A stretch of 64,000 nt of DNA from Planctomycetia bacterium (GCA_026401035.1 JAPLNR010000072.1:1-64000); one strand, 5' to 3'. Shown: positions 19,756 through 29,730, counted from the first letter of the stretch. Notes: generated from the letters alone by a model not told the origin. Made by a program: numbers and translations.

Positions 19756-21123
19756 ATGGCGGACACATTGATCGTGAGCGTGTCGGGATTACGCGGTGTC
19801 GTGGGCACGAGCCTCACACCCGACGTGGCGGTGCGGTATGCCGCGGCGTTTGCCGACACGCTGCCCCCCGGCCCGATCGTGATCGGCCGCGACGGCCGCA
19901 CGAGCGGCCCCATGCTGGCGGCCGCGATCTCCAACTATCTGACCGGGATCGGCCGCGACGTGATCGACTGCGGCGTGGCGGCCACGCCCACCGTCGGGAT
20001 CGTGGTTCGCGACGAAATCGCGGCCGGCGGCATCCAGATCTCGGCCAGCCACAATCCCGCGGCCTACAACGGCATGAAACTCTTCTCCCGCGCGGGCCGC
20101 GTGCTCTCGGCAGCCGCCGGCAAGAAGGTGCTCGAACGATTTCAGGCCATCGCCCCGAGCGACGAAACGCGGCCGCTGGCCGAGACCGTCGGGGATGTCC
20201 GGGAAGTGGACGGCACGGCCGCGCACGTGCGTCTCGTCGCGGCGACCGTGGATGTCGCGGCGATCCGCCGCCACCGGCCGCGGGTCTGGCTCGACAGCGG
20301 GCATGGCGCGGGGAGCCGCGTGGCCGTGCCGCTCCTCGAGCATCTCGGGTGTGAGATGGTGATCGAAGGGGGCGAGCCCGACGGGCTGTTCGAGCATCTG
20401 CCGGAGCCGACGGCCGAAAACCTCGCCGGCATGCTGCCGCGAATTGCCGCCGCGAAGGCCGATGTCGGCTTCTTCCAGGATCCCGACGCCGACCGGCTCG
20501 CGATCGCCACGGCCGACGGCCGCTACATCGGTGAGGAGGCGACGGTCGCGCTGGCGGTCGAAGGCGTGCGCGCCAAGCGGCCGGGGCCGATCGTCGTGAA
20601 CTGCTCGACGAGCGGCATGGCCGCCGCGATCGCGGCCCGTCATGGCGTGGCCTGCCATATCTCGGCGGTGGGCGAGGCGAATGTCGTCGAAAAGATGAAC
20701 GATACGGCCGCCGTGCTCGGCGGCGAGGGGAATGGCGGCGTGATCGATCCGCGGGTGGTGCTCGTCCGCGACAGCTTCGTGGCGATGGCGCTGGTGCTCG
20801 AGCGGATGTGTGCCGGCGAAGCGCTCACGAGCATCGATGCCCTGGCCCGCGCGCTGCCGCAATTCGTGATGAAGAAGACGAAGGTCGATCTCTCTCCGGA
20901 GATCCGCGGTCCGGCGCTTGCCGAGGCCCTCGTGCGGATCGAAAAAGCTTTTCCGGAGGCGAAGCCCGACCGGCTCGACGGCCTGCGGCTCGACTGGCCC
21001 GGCGGCTGGCTGCTCGTGCGGAGCAGCAACACCGAACCGATCGTGCGGCTCGTCGCCGAAGACCGCGACGCGGCGAAGGTCGACGAAGCCCTGGCCCGCG
21101 CGGCGTCGGCACTGCTTCAGTAG
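19756..21123 (+). CDS. glmM: phosphoglucosamine mutase-like phosphohexomutase
   Basis: VSGLRGVVGTSLTPDVAVRYAAAF, QISASHNPAAYNGMKLF, FFQDPDADRLAIA, RSSNTEPIVRLVAE. Confidence 0.85.
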   Translation: MADTLIVSVSGLRGVVGTSLTPDVAVRYAAAFADTLPPGPIVIGRDGRTSGPMLAAAISNYLTGIGRDVIDCGVAATPTVGIVVRDEIAAGGIQISASHNPAAYNGMKLFSRAGRVLSAAAGKKVLERFQAIAPSDETRPLAETVGDVREVDGTAAHVRLVAATVDVAAIRRHRPRVWLDSGHGAGSRVAVPLLEHLGCEMVIEGGEPDGLFEHLPEPTAENLAGMLPRIAAAKADVGFFQDPDADRLAIATADGRYIGEEATVALAVEGVRAKRPGPIVVNCSTSGMAAAIAARHGVACHISAVGEANVVEKMNDTAAVLGGEGNGGVIDPRVVLVRDSFVAMALVLERMCAGEALTSIDALARALPQFVMKKTKVDLSPEIRGPALAEALVRIEKAFPEAKPDRLDGLRLDWPGGWLLVRSSNTEPIVRLVAEDRDAAKVDEALARAASALLQ

Positions 21124-21141
21124 GACAGGCTTCAGCCTGTC
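21124..21141 (+). repeat. GACAGGCTTCAGCCTGTC palindrome, abuts glmM TAG stop
   Basis: Exact 18-mer. Confidence 0.9.
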
Positions 21142-21150
21142 GAATACATC

Positions 21151-21168
21151 GAAAGGCTTCAGCCTGTC
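21151..21168 (+). repeat. palindrome copy GAAAGGCTTCAGCCTGTC
   Basis: 17/18 match. Confidence 0.85.
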
Positions 21169-21177
21169 GATGTGGGT

Positions 21178-21195
21178 GACAGGCTGAAGCCTGTC
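21178..21195 (-). repeat. GACAGGCTTCAGCCTGTC palindrome, abuts DUF3748 gene TAG stop
   Basis: Plus strand reads GACAGGCTGAAGCCTGTC|CTA. Confidence 0.9.
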
Positions 21196-22653
21196 CTACT
21201 TTTCGACTTTGGGCAGGACTGCGGGATCGGCCGACACGATGAAAATCTGGTTGTGCGGTGCGGCCGCCGGCAGCCGCCGCATGAACGCGATCCGGCGGCC
21301 GTCGGGAGAGAAGACGACCGCCTCCGGCAGCGGGTCCGCGCCGTCCGCGCGGCGGTCCGTGAGGCGATGCGACCTTCCCGTCTGCACGTCGACCGTCATC
21401 ACGCTGCCGTCGGCGGCGTAGGCGATGCAACTGCCGTCGGGGCTCCATGTGAAGGCGCTGGCGACGTTCCACGGATCGCGGGTCACCTGCTGGGCCGCGC
21501 CGCCCCAGGGGTTCACGGTGAAGAGTTGCACGACGCCGTCGTCGTCGCGCATGAGAAACGCGATCCGGGCGCCGTCGGGACTCGACCGCAGCCAGTGCCG
21601 CGGTCCCTGGATGCCCGGATGTTTGCGGCTCGCGGTGAACGTGAGCCGCCGCTGCACCACGCCCCGCGGCGGGCAGGGGCGGCGGGTGGCCGTGCCCGCA
21701 AGCGGTCCGGTGCTGGGTTCCGTGAACGCCGTCGGATCGTCGGGCAGGTCAACGATGAAGACCTCGCTGATGGTCTCGCCATGGGCCGTCCTGACGAGCC
21801 CCTGACAGGCAAGGGCATACCGCTGCCGCGAGCCGTCCGGGCGGCGATAGCCCGCGGTGCCGATCCACGCTTCCTCGAACGCCTTCGAGATCTCCTCACT
21901 GCCAGGCCGCGGCGCGTCGTGGAGCGTCGTGACGAGCACCGTGAACGCCGCGCCGTCGTGGTTCCGCGGATGAGTCGCGGGCACCCGCACGGGCTTGCCG
22001 CACACGCTGACCCCCACTCCGCGCAGGTTGGCCTGCGGACAGTCGCTGCCGGCCGCGGCGGCCGCCACTGCCGCGCCGAGCACCGCGTCTTCGTACGTAA
22101 AGCTCACGAGGCGGCCGTCGCCGCTGAAGGTGTGCACGTGGCTGCCACCCCGCAACGCGCCGGGCGTGAACGGTGCCAGGAGGTCGCGGGCGTCGAGATT
22201 TTCTGCGACACCCGGCCGGGAGCACTGCACGACAACGCCCTGCCGGTGGGCCGGGCCGTACTGCCAGTCGGGCGTGGGGTTCTCGGGCCCGAGAATGAAC
22301 ACGCTGCGGTCATCGACTGGGCTCGCCGTCACCACGCCACAGCACGCGCCGTTCCGGGCTGCATAGAGCACCTCGACACGGCCAGTCGTCGCTTCGACCC
22401 GCTCGATCCGCACACCGTCGAAGACCGAGCCGTCAGCACCGGACCGCGTGTCGTAGACGATCCACCGCGAGTCGGCCGACCACGCAAATGCGTTGGTCAG
22501 CATGTGGCCGTGCGGTGCGGTCGTGAGTTGTTGCTCGCCCATCCGTGGATCATCAGTTGCCCGTGAGGCCGTGAGCCCAAGCCGGTTCCGCAAGGCCAGG
22601 CTCTCCGGATCAACCACCGAACGCTGCGACAAGAGTGTAGGGAAGTTCTTCAC
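21196..22653 (-). CDS. DUF3748 (YidR-like) beta-propeller protein
   Basis: HGHMLTNAFAWSADSRWIVYDTR, VFILGPENPTPDWQYGPAHRQGVVV, LDARDLLAPFTPGALRGGSHVHTFSGDGRLVSFTYED; matches the E. coli YidR pattern as remembered. Confidence 0.8.
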   Translation of the reverse strand: MKNFPTLLSQRSVVDPESLALRNRLGLTASRATDDPRMGEQQLTTAPHGHMLTNAFAWSADSRWIVYDTRSGADGSVFDGVRIERVEATTGRVEVLYAARNGACCGVVTASPVDDRSVFILGPENPTPDWQYGPAHRQGVVVQCSRPGVAENLDARDLLAPFTPGALRGGSHVHTFSGDGRLVSFTYEDAVLGAAVAAAAAGSDCPQANLRGVGVSVCGKPVRVPATHPRNHDGAAFTVLVTTLHDAPRPGSEEISKAFEEAWIGTAGYRRPDGSRQRYALACQGLVRTAHGETISEVFIVDLPDDPTAFTEPSTGPLAGTATRRPCPPRGVVQRRLTFTASRKHPGIQGPRHWLRSSPDGARIAFLMRDDDGVVQLFTVNPWGGAAQQVTRDPWNVASAFTWSPDGSCIAYAADGSVMTVDVQTGRSHRLTDRRADGADPLPEAVVFSPDGRRIAFMRRLPAAAPHNQIFIVSADPAVLPKVEK

Positions 22654-22750
22654 GCTGTGGAACGCGGGCGGCCGGTCTCAAACGCCAGAACGTATGTCGG
22701 GGGCTGGCGAACACATGGCTGCAGGCACGGAAGCAGGTTATAGATGGTGT

Positions 22751-25700
22751 ATGGCAGCGTCTTTCGCAATCCATGATTGGACTGCCCCGGCCTGGGCGAC
22801 CAGGCACGGCCGTGTCGTCGTGCTCTGCCTGGCCGGCCTGCTGTTGGCGGCGTTCCCCTGCCAGGCCGATCCCGCGGCCGACGACACGTTTTCCCCAGAG
22901 CAGATCGCGTTTTTCGAGGCGAAGATTCGCCCGATCTTCGTCGAGCATTGCTGGAAATGCCACACCGACGACGAGCAGGGAAACCTGCGGCTCGACTCGC
23001 GTGACGCGGCCCTTGTCGGAGGCGACTCCGGGCCGGCGCTGGTGCCCGGTGATGCCGCGGCCAGCTTACTGGTCAAGGCAGTTGGCTATGCCGACCCGGC
23101 CTACCAGATGCCCCCCTCGGGCAAACTGCCCGCTGCCGCCGTGGCGGCGATCGAAGAGTGGGTTGCGCTCGGTGCGCCGTATCCGGGGGCAACGAAGTCG
23201 GCCGGCGCCGGCGCGGTGCGGCGGGGTGAATTCACGGTCAGCGACGACGACCGCGAGCACTGGTCGTATCGTCCGGTCGAGCGACCGTCGGTGCCGGCCA
23301 CCGCGGGCACGGCGGGCACGGCGGCCATTGATGCGTTTCTCGACCAGAAGCTGACCGCCCGGAAACTCGCGGCGAATCCCGAGGCCACGCCACGGGAACT
23401 CGTCCGTCGGGCCTGGTTCGATCTCGTGGGTCTACCGCCGCCGATCGAGGAAGTAACGGCCTTCGAGAGGGATCCCTCCGCTGCCGCCTGGCAGGCGCTC
23501 GTGGAACGGCTGCTCGCGATGCCCGCCTACGGCGAGCGCTGGGGACGGCACTGGCTCGACGTCGTGCGGTTTGCCCAGACCAATGGTTACGAGCGCGACC
23601 ACGAGAAGCCCTTTGCCTGGCGCTACCGCGACTGGGTGATCGACGCCTTCAACGCCGACCTGCCGTACGACCAGTTCGTGCGGCAGCAGATTGCGGGCGA
23701 TCTCCTGGAGCCGCGGAACGACTCGGCCCGGATTGCCTCCGGCTTCTGGCACCTGGGGACGTGGGACGACGAACCCGACGACGGCCGGCTCGCCCGATAC
23801 GACGAACTCGACGACATGCTCGCGACCGTTGGCCAGGGCTTCCTCGGGAGCACGATCAACTGCGCGCGGTGTCACGACCACAAGTTCGACCCAGTCGGGC
23901 AGGCCGATTACTACAAGATGCTCGGCATGATCCAGTCGGTCCGCCGGTACAGCCCCCGGTATGGCGTCGAAAAGAAGAAGAAGGGAAAGAACAAGGAAAA
24001 GGCGGAGGCTGACGTTCAGGCGGAGGCCGCCAAGCCGTCGGAAAAGCAGCCTGAGAAAGAGGAGGAGCAAGAGGAAATCGTCGAGATCGACGCTGCCGCC
24101 TTCGTGAAACTCTCGCAGCCAGGCGAGTGGGCGCTCGCCGCGGTCGATGACAAGCGGGCTCCAGCGCAGGCGCACGTCCTCATCCGCGGCAATCCCGCGA
24201 CACCGGGGGCCGCAGTCGATCCCGGTATTCCCGCCGTCTTCACCGGCCGCGTGCCCGATGCGCAACTGGCGGGATTCACCGGCCGACGAGCGCTTGCGGA
24301 GTGGATTGCCAGCCCGGCCAATCCCTTGACGGCCCGCGTGATGGCGAATCGCATCTGGCTTCACCATTTTGGCCGTGGCCTCGTGCCCACCCCCAACGAT
24401 TTCGGCTTTGCGGGCGTGCCTCCCCTGCACGAGGAACTGCTCGACTGGCTCGCGGCCGAATTCATGGAGCACGGCTGGAGCGTCAAGCACCTCCACCGCG
24501 TGATCATGAACTCGCAGGCCTATCGCCGCAGTTCGAACGCCGATCGTGTTGAGTGCCTCGCCACCGACGATGGGAACGACCTCTACTGGCGGCAGAACCG
24601 CCGTCGGCTCGAGGCCGAGGCGATCCGCGATGCCTTTCTCACCACGGCGGGCACGCTGCACCCGCAGGCCGGTGGCCGCGGTTTTTTTTCCACGCTGGGC
24701 CGCGACTGCCTCGCCGGACAGTCGAAGCCGGGCCAGGGCTGGGAAATCTCCGCTCCCAAGCAGCAGTGCCGCCGCAGCGTCTACAGCTTCGTGAAGCGCA
24801 CGCTCCTGCTGCCGGAGATGGAGGGCTTCGACTACACCAATACGACCAGTTCCGTCGGCGAGCGGGCCGTCACCACCGTTTCGCCGCAGGCGCTGCTGTT
24901 GACCAATGGCGTGTTTGCCCGCCTGCAGGCGGAGGCGATGGCGAAGCGGATTGCGGCGGAGCAGCCGCCGGTGGCAGCCGATGCCGCGGCGGCGGACACT
25001 GCCGATGCTCGGTTCGTGGCCCGAGCCTACGAGCTGGCCCTCGCCCGGAAGCCGACTCCCGCCGAGAGCGAGATCGCCGTGGCCTACCTGGCCCGGCAGC
25101 GGTCGGCGTGGGCGTCGACGACCGACGCCATTTCACTGATGCCGCTCGTGCCCTCGGCCCTCGTGGATGGGTATCAGGAGAAGTTGCGGTCCGAGGAGAT
25201 CCTCACCGTCTCTCCGGCCGGCTGGCTGGTTGGTGGCGGTCTCTGGGCCGGCGGGTATGAGGCGATCAAGAACATCGACACCGACACGGGCCCGTTCGCG
25301 TTCTGGTTTGAGAGGAGCAAGGACGATCAGCCCGGAGCGTCAGCCGGCTTCGTCGCCGGCACGATGTTCGCCGACGGCGTCGTGGAGACGGAGCTCTTCA
25401 TTCGCGGTGCGACCGAACTGGCAACCGTGGTGGTGCGCGGCCTGCCCGATGACGATCAGGCCGGGAAGCGGTTCACGGGCTACGAACTCGCTTTCGCGCC
25501 CGCGGTCAAATCGATCCAGTTGCGGAAGGTGACCGCCAAGGGCGCTGCGACACTCGCGGCCATCAAGCGGGAAATCGAGCCCGATCACTGGGTGCATGTG
25601 CGGATCGAAATCCGTGGCGGGCGGGTTTCGGCCACGCTCGACCACGAGCCGGAGCCGCTCCTCGCGGCGGACGATCCGGAGCCGCTCGCTCTCCCAGGCC

Positions 25701-25885
25701 ACGTCGGCCTGCGGACCTGGGGCGCGGGCCTCCTGGCGCGAAACATGTTCGTCACACCGGCCGGCGGCGAACCGGTGCGCATCGATCCCTCCACGCCGCC
25801 GGATTCCGCCGAAGCGACGGCCCGCGCCCGCCGCGATCTCTGCCTCGTCGTCCTCAACCTCAACGAGTTTCTCTATGTGGACTAA
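22751..25885 (+). CDS. PSCyt1/DUF1549/DUF1553 protein with C-terminal LamG-like domain
   Basis: IRPIFVEHCWKCHTDDEQGNLRLDSR; ERWGRHWLDVVRFAQTNGYERDHEKPFAWRYRDWVIDAFN; INCARCHDHKFDPV; RVMANRIWLHHFGRGLVPTPNDFG. Confidence 0.93.
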   Translation: MAASFAIHDWTAPAWATRHGRVVVLCLAGLLLAAFPCQADPAADDTFSPEQIAFFEAKIRPIFVEHCWKCHTDDEQGNLRLDSRDAALVGGDSGPALVPGDAAASLLVKAVGYADPAYQMPPSGKLPAAAVAAIEEWVALGAPYPGATKSAGAGAVRRGEFTVSDDDREHWSYRPVERPSVPATAGTAGTAAIDAFLDQKLTARKLAANPEATPRELVRRAWFDLVGLPPPIEEVTAFERDPSAAAWQALVERLLAMPAYGERWGRHWLDVVRFAQTNGYERDHEKPFAWRYRDWVIDAFNADLPYDQFVRQQIAGDLLEPRNDSARIASGFWHLGTWDDEPDDGRLARYDELDDMLATVGQGFLGSTINCARCHDHKFDPVGQADYYKMLGMIQSVRRYSPRYGVEKKKKGKNKEKAEADVQAEAAKPSEKQPEKEEEQEEIVEIDAAAFVKLSQPGEWALAAVDDKRAPAQAHVLIRGNPATPGAAVDPGIPAVFTGRVPDAQLAGFTGRRALAEWIASPANPLTARVMANRIWLHHFGRGLVPTPNDFGFAGVPPLHEELLDWLAAEFMEHGWSVKHLHRVIMNSQAYRRSSNADRVECLATDDGNDLYWRQNRRRLEAEAIRDAFLTTAGTLHPQAGGRGFFSTLGRDCLAGQSKPGQGWEISAPKQQCRRSVYSFVKRTLLLPEMEGFDYTNTTSSVGERAVTTVSPQALLLTNGVFARLQAEAMAKRIAAEQPPVAADAAAADTADARFVARAYELALARKPTPAESEIAVAYLARQRSAWASTTDAISLMPLVPSALVDGYQEKLRSEEILTVSPAGWLVGGGLWAGGYEAIKNIDTDTGPFAFWFERSKDDQPGASAGFVAGTMFADGVVETELFIRGATELATVVVRGLPDDDQAGKRFTGYELAFAPAVKSIQLRKVTAKGAATLAAIKREIEPDHWVHVRIEIRGGRVSATLDHEPEPLLAADDPEPLALPGHVGLRTWGAGLLARNMFVTPAGGEPVRIDPSTPPDSAEATARARRDLCLVVLNLNEFLYVD

Positions 25886-27395
25886 TTTTGGGGCGAGCGG
25901 TTCTGGGTCGAGTCGCTCCGGATCGAGCCGGTCGCAGTTCTGCGGCCGCACCCGTCGCGAATTCATCTGGGAAACCGGTGCCGGCTTCACCGGTCTCGCG
26001 TTGTCGAGTCTGCTGGCCCGCGACGGGTTTTTTCCGGCGGCCCACGCCGCCGCCAGCGGGCAGCCGCCACTCGCCAGCCCGCTGGCCATGAAGCCGCCGC
26101 ACCATCCCACAAAGGCCAAGGCGTGCATTTTTCTCTACATGTACGGCGGCCCGTCGCAGATGGACCTCTTCGACTACAAGCCGGAACTACAGAAGCGCGA
26201 CGGCGAGGAACTGAGCATCGAGATCCGCCGTCGCAGCATCCAGAAACAGAAAATCCTCGGCTCGAAGCGGAAGTTCAAGCAGCATGGCGAATCGGGCCTC
26301 TGGTGTTCCGACGCGTTTCCGCACATTGCCAAACACATGGACGAGATGGCGGTGATCAAGAGCCTCTATGCCGACTCGTTCGCCCACGGCTCCGCCAATC
26401 TGCAGATGAACACGGGCCGGATCCTCCAGGGCTATCCGTCGCTCGGCAGCTGGCTGGGCTATGGCCTGGGCAGTCAAAACGAAAACCTCCCCGCCTTCGT
26501 CGTGATGCTCGACCCGCGGGGCGGCCCGATCCCGGGCGCCGCCAATTGGGCGAGCGGCTTCATGCCCGCGGCCTATCAGGGCACCGTGTTTCGTTCGACT
26601 GGCGAGCCGATCCTGGCGCTCGATGCACCGAGCGGCGTGAGCCGCGTGATGCAGCGGGACACCGTCGATACGCTTGCCGCGCTCAACCGCGTGCACGCCG
26701 CCGACCGGCCGGGCATGTCTGAGCTCGACGCCCGGATCGCGAGCTACGAACTGGCCTTTCAATTGCAGTCGAGCGCGCCGGAACTGCTCGACCTTTCGGA
26801 CGAGGACGATCGCACGCTCGAATCCTACGGGCTCTACGACAAGAAGGGCGACCAGCCGCTCACGATCGGCCCCGCCACGTTCGGCCGGCAGTGCCTCGTG
26901 GCCCGGCGGCTGGTCGAGCGGGGCGTGAGGTTCGTGCAGATCTACTCCGGTGGTGGCCATCAGCAGCAAAACTGGGATGCCCATCAAGGCATTGAGTCGA
27001 ATCTCGCCATCCATTGCCCGGAGGTCGACAAGCCGATCGGCGCGCTCCTCAGCGATCTCAAGGCCCGCGGACTGCTCGACAGCACGCTCATCGTCTGGGG
27101 AGGCGAGTTTGGCCGGCAGCCGGTGAGCCAGGGCGGCAGCGGCCGCGACCACAATCCGAAGGGGTTCACCTATTGGCTCGCCGGCGGTGGCGTCAAGAAA
27201 GGGATCAGTTACGGAGAGACCGACGATCTCGGCCACGAGGCCGTCGTCGACCGCCACCACGTCCGCGATCTGCATGCCACGATCCTGCATCTCATGGGGC
27301 TCGAGCACGAGAAGCTCTCCTTTTTCTTCAATGGCCTCGACCAGAAACTCACCGGCGTCCAGCCGGCGCACCCAATCACCGGAGTCATCGCATGA
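25875..27395 (+). CDS. DUF1501 domain-containing protein with Tat-like signal
   Basis: TRREFIWETGAGFTGLALSSLL; YMYGGPSQMDLFDYKPEL; GGEFGRQPVSQGGSGRDHNPKGFTYWLAGGGVKKG; overlaps preceding stop. Confidence 0.93.
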   Translation: MWTNFGASGSGSSRSGSSRSQFCGRTRREFIWETGAGFTGLALSSLLARDGFFPAAHAAASGQPPLASPLAMKPPHHPTKAKACIFLYMYGGPSQMDLFDYKPELQKRDGEELSIEIRRRSIQKQKILGSKRKFKQHGESGLWCSDAFPHIAKHMDEMAVIKSLYADSFAHGSANLQMNTGRILQGYPSLGSWLGYGLGSQNENLPAFVVMLDPRGGPIPGAANWASGFMPAAYQGTVFRSTGEPILALDAPSGVSRVMQRDTVDTLAALNRVHAADRPGMSELDARIASYELAFQLQSSAPELLDLSDEDDRTLESYGLYDKKGDQPLTIGPATFGRQCLVARRLVERGVRFVQIYSGGGHQQQNWDAHQGIESNLAIHCPEVDKPIGALLSDLKARGLLDSTLIVWGGEFGRQPVSQGGSGRDHNPKGFTYWLAGGGVKKGISYGETDDLGHEAVVDRHHVRDLHATILHLMGLEHEKLSFFFNGLDQKLTGVQPAHPITGVIA

Positions 27396-28306
27396 CGCCC
27401 GCCGCATCCGCCGCCGATCAAGTCGCCGATCAAGCTGCAGGCACGCCCGCCCTCGGCCGCCCGCTGCGGGTGGGCTGCGGCGAGTGGGGCTTTCGCAACC
27501 TGCCGATGCGCGAGCATTTCGAGATCGCGGCGGAGTTTGGATTTGAAGAGTTGGAGTTTGGGATCGGCGGCGGTCAGGTGGGGCGGCTGCCCGAGGAGCC
27601 GTCGCCGGCCGACAGCGCCGCCTTCAGGAGGCTCGCCGAGTCGAGCGGCATCGCCACGCCCGGCTGCTGCATCGAGAACGAGTTCACGCTTCCCGATGCC
27701 GCCGCGCATGCCGCCGCCGTCTCGAAGGCGCTGGCGCAGTCGGAGGCGGCCGCCGCCTGCGGTGCCAGGCAGGTGCGGTTTTTCGCGGGCTTCACCCCCT
27801 ACGCCGAAATGACGGAGCCGCTCTGGCAGCAGTTGATCGAGGCCCTTGTCACCTGCGACCGCGCCTTGGAGACGCTCGGCCTGACGATGGCGATCGAAAC
27901 CCATGGTACGATCCGCTGGAACCCCGACGGCTCGGCCACGCACATCCACACGACGACGACCCATCGCGAGGGCTTGCAGCGGCTGCTTGCCGCACTGCCG
28001 CAGCGGGTCGGATTTAACTACGACCCCGGCAACATCCGCGCCGCCGAGCCCGGGGATGCCCGTCATGCCGTCGATCTCCTCGCGGGCCGGATCACCTACT
28101 GCCATCTCAAGGACTGGCTGCGGATGGGCGCAGGCTGGACGGCCGGGGCGGTGGGCGATCCCGCCGATGGCATCGACTGGGCCGACCTGCTGCCCAAGAC
28201 CGGCTACAACGGAACGTGCCTGATCGAATACGAGCCGCTCGCTGACACGCATGCGGGCATCGACCGCAGCCTCGCGCACCTCCGAAGCGTCGGCTTTACA
28301 TTCTGA
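27392..28306 (+). CDS. sugar phosphate isomerase/epimerase (xylose isomerase-like TIM barrel)
   Basis: HFEIAAEFGFEELEFGIGGGQVG, MAIETHGT, GFNYDPGNI, YCHLKDW; ATGA coupling. Confidence 0.85.
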   Translation: MTPAASAADQVADQAAGTPALGRPLRVGCGEWGFRNLPMREHFEIAAEFGFEELEFGIGGGQVGRLPEEPSPADSAAFRRLAESSGIATPGCCIENEFTLPDAAAHAAAVSKALAQSEAAAACGARQVRFFAGFTPYAEMTEPLWQQLIEALVTCDRALETLGLTMAIETHGTIRWNPDGSATHIHTTTTHREGLQRLLAALPQRVGFNYDPGNIRAAEPGDARHAVDLLAGRITYCHLKDWLRMGAGWTAGAVGDPADGIDWADLLPKTGYNGTCLIEYEPLADTHAGIDRSLAHLRSVGFTF

Positions 28307-28407
28307 TAAAAGGCAGCACGGAGCTGCCGGCCTCCTGCAGTCGCATCGGCCGTGGTCATTCGCAGCCTGGTGCGCCGCGCCGGCTCTCGCGAATCCCGTC
28401 GGGATGG

Positions 28408-29622
28408 TCAGGAAAAAGTCTTCGTGCCGGCCTGCGCCCGCCGCCGGTAATCGCGGGGTGATTCCCCGACGTCGCGCTTGAAGGCGTGGCTCAGATAACT
28501 GGCCTGCGAAAAGCCGACGAGCGGCGCGATCCGTTCGAGCGGCAGATCGGTCTCGGCCAGCAGTTGCCGCACCCGCTTCATCTGCACGCCGCGAATTTCC
28601 GCCTGCGGAGTGCGGCCGAGGACATCGCGAAACCGGCGCTCGAGGCTCGTGCGCGACAGGCCCGATTGCTTGACGATCTCCCGAACCGTGAGCCCGTCGC
28701 AGGCCCGCTCTCGGATCAGCCGCAGCGCCGCCGCAAGCTGTGGATCGTCGATGGCGAGGATGTCGGTGCTCTGCCGCGCGGTGACGCCGAGCGGCGGCAC
28801 CAGAATCTGTTGCGGCCCGGATTCCCAGGCAGCCGCGGTGCCGGCACGCCGCCGCGCCATCAGCTGCTCAAGCTGCTCGGCCGCGCGATAGCCTACCTCT
28901 TCGGGATTGGGCCGCACGCTCGACAGGGGCGGATCGCACAATTCGCAGAGGAGCGCGTCGTCGTCGACGCCGATCACACCCACCTCCTCCGGCACCGCCA
29001 GGCCGGCCCGTCGCGCGGCATCGATGACGTGCTGTCCGCGCAGGTCGTTGCACGCCAGCACGGCCAGCGGCGGAGTGAAGCCCTGCAGCCAGGCCTTGAG
29101 CCGCTCCTGGCACGACTCCCATTCAGGCGCGTTCGCGCCGAACCAGTCTGACTCGAAGACCTCGACCACCAATCCGGCCTCGACCGCCCGCTCCCGGAAG
29201 CCTTCCAGCCGCAGGTCGCTCCAGCGTTGGTCCGAAAAGCCGCAGAACCCGAGCCTGCGAAACCCCCGGTCGATCAGGTGCTCCGCGGCCACGCGGCCAA
29301 TCGCCCGGTGGTCGCTCCAAATATGGATGAACCCGAGGTCGTCATGGAGATCGTTCAGGTCGACAACCGGCATGCCGCCGGCCCGCAGGAGGGCCGCAAC
29401 CTGCGGATCGGTCACCCGACAGAGCACGCCGTCTCCGCGCCAGCCCGCCAGCCATGCCGGAGGAGAGGCGATCAACTCATGCTGCTCCAGATACATGCTC
29501 CAGCGGCGCTGGCTATGCAGCCAGCGGGTGATGCCGCGGAGGATCCCGCGGCCGTAGGCGATCGATGTCTCGACCATCACCAGCACATGCGGGCGTTCGT
29601 ATGGCGGATTTTTAGGGGTCAT
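28408..29622 (-). CDS. XylR-family transcriptional regulator (periplasmic-binding-like sensor plus AraC HTH)
   Basis: VLVMVETSIAYGRGILRGITRWL; C-terminal AraC HTH SGLSRTSLERRFRDVLGRTPQAEIRGVQMKRVRQLL. Confidence 0.92.
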   Translation of the reverse strand: MTPKNPPYERPHVLVMVETSIAYGRGILRGITRWLHSQRRWSMYLEQHELIASPPAWLAGWRGDGVLCRVTDPQVAALLRAGGMPVVDLNDLHDDLGFIHIWSDHRAIGRVAAEHLIDRGFRRLGFCGFSDQRWSDLRLEGFRERAVEAGLVVEVFESDWFGANAPEWESCQERLKAWLQGFTPPLAVLACNDLRGQHVIDAARRAGLAVPEEVGVIGVDDDALLCELCDPPLSSVRPNPEEVGYRAAEQLEQLMARRRAGTAAAWESGPQQILVPPLGVTARQSTDILAIDDPQLAAALRLIRERACDGLTVREIVKQSGLSRTSLERRFRDVLGRTPQAEIRGVQMKRVRQLLAETDLPLERIAPLVGFSQASYLSHAFKRDVGESPRDYRRRAQAGTKTFS

Positions 29623-29730
29623 CCGTCGCTCTCGCGGAAACAGGGGTCGGCCCCATGTTTTACAGGCTGGCGAGGAGTATCGCCATCTGCCGCGGAAGCA
29701 TATGCCAGCAACGCACGATCGCCAGGCCGT

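Noticed and set aside
28312-28328. GGCAGCACGGAGCTGCC hairpin after the sugar isomerase as terminator
   Set aside because: No T-tract follows; kept only as an unsupported hairpin.
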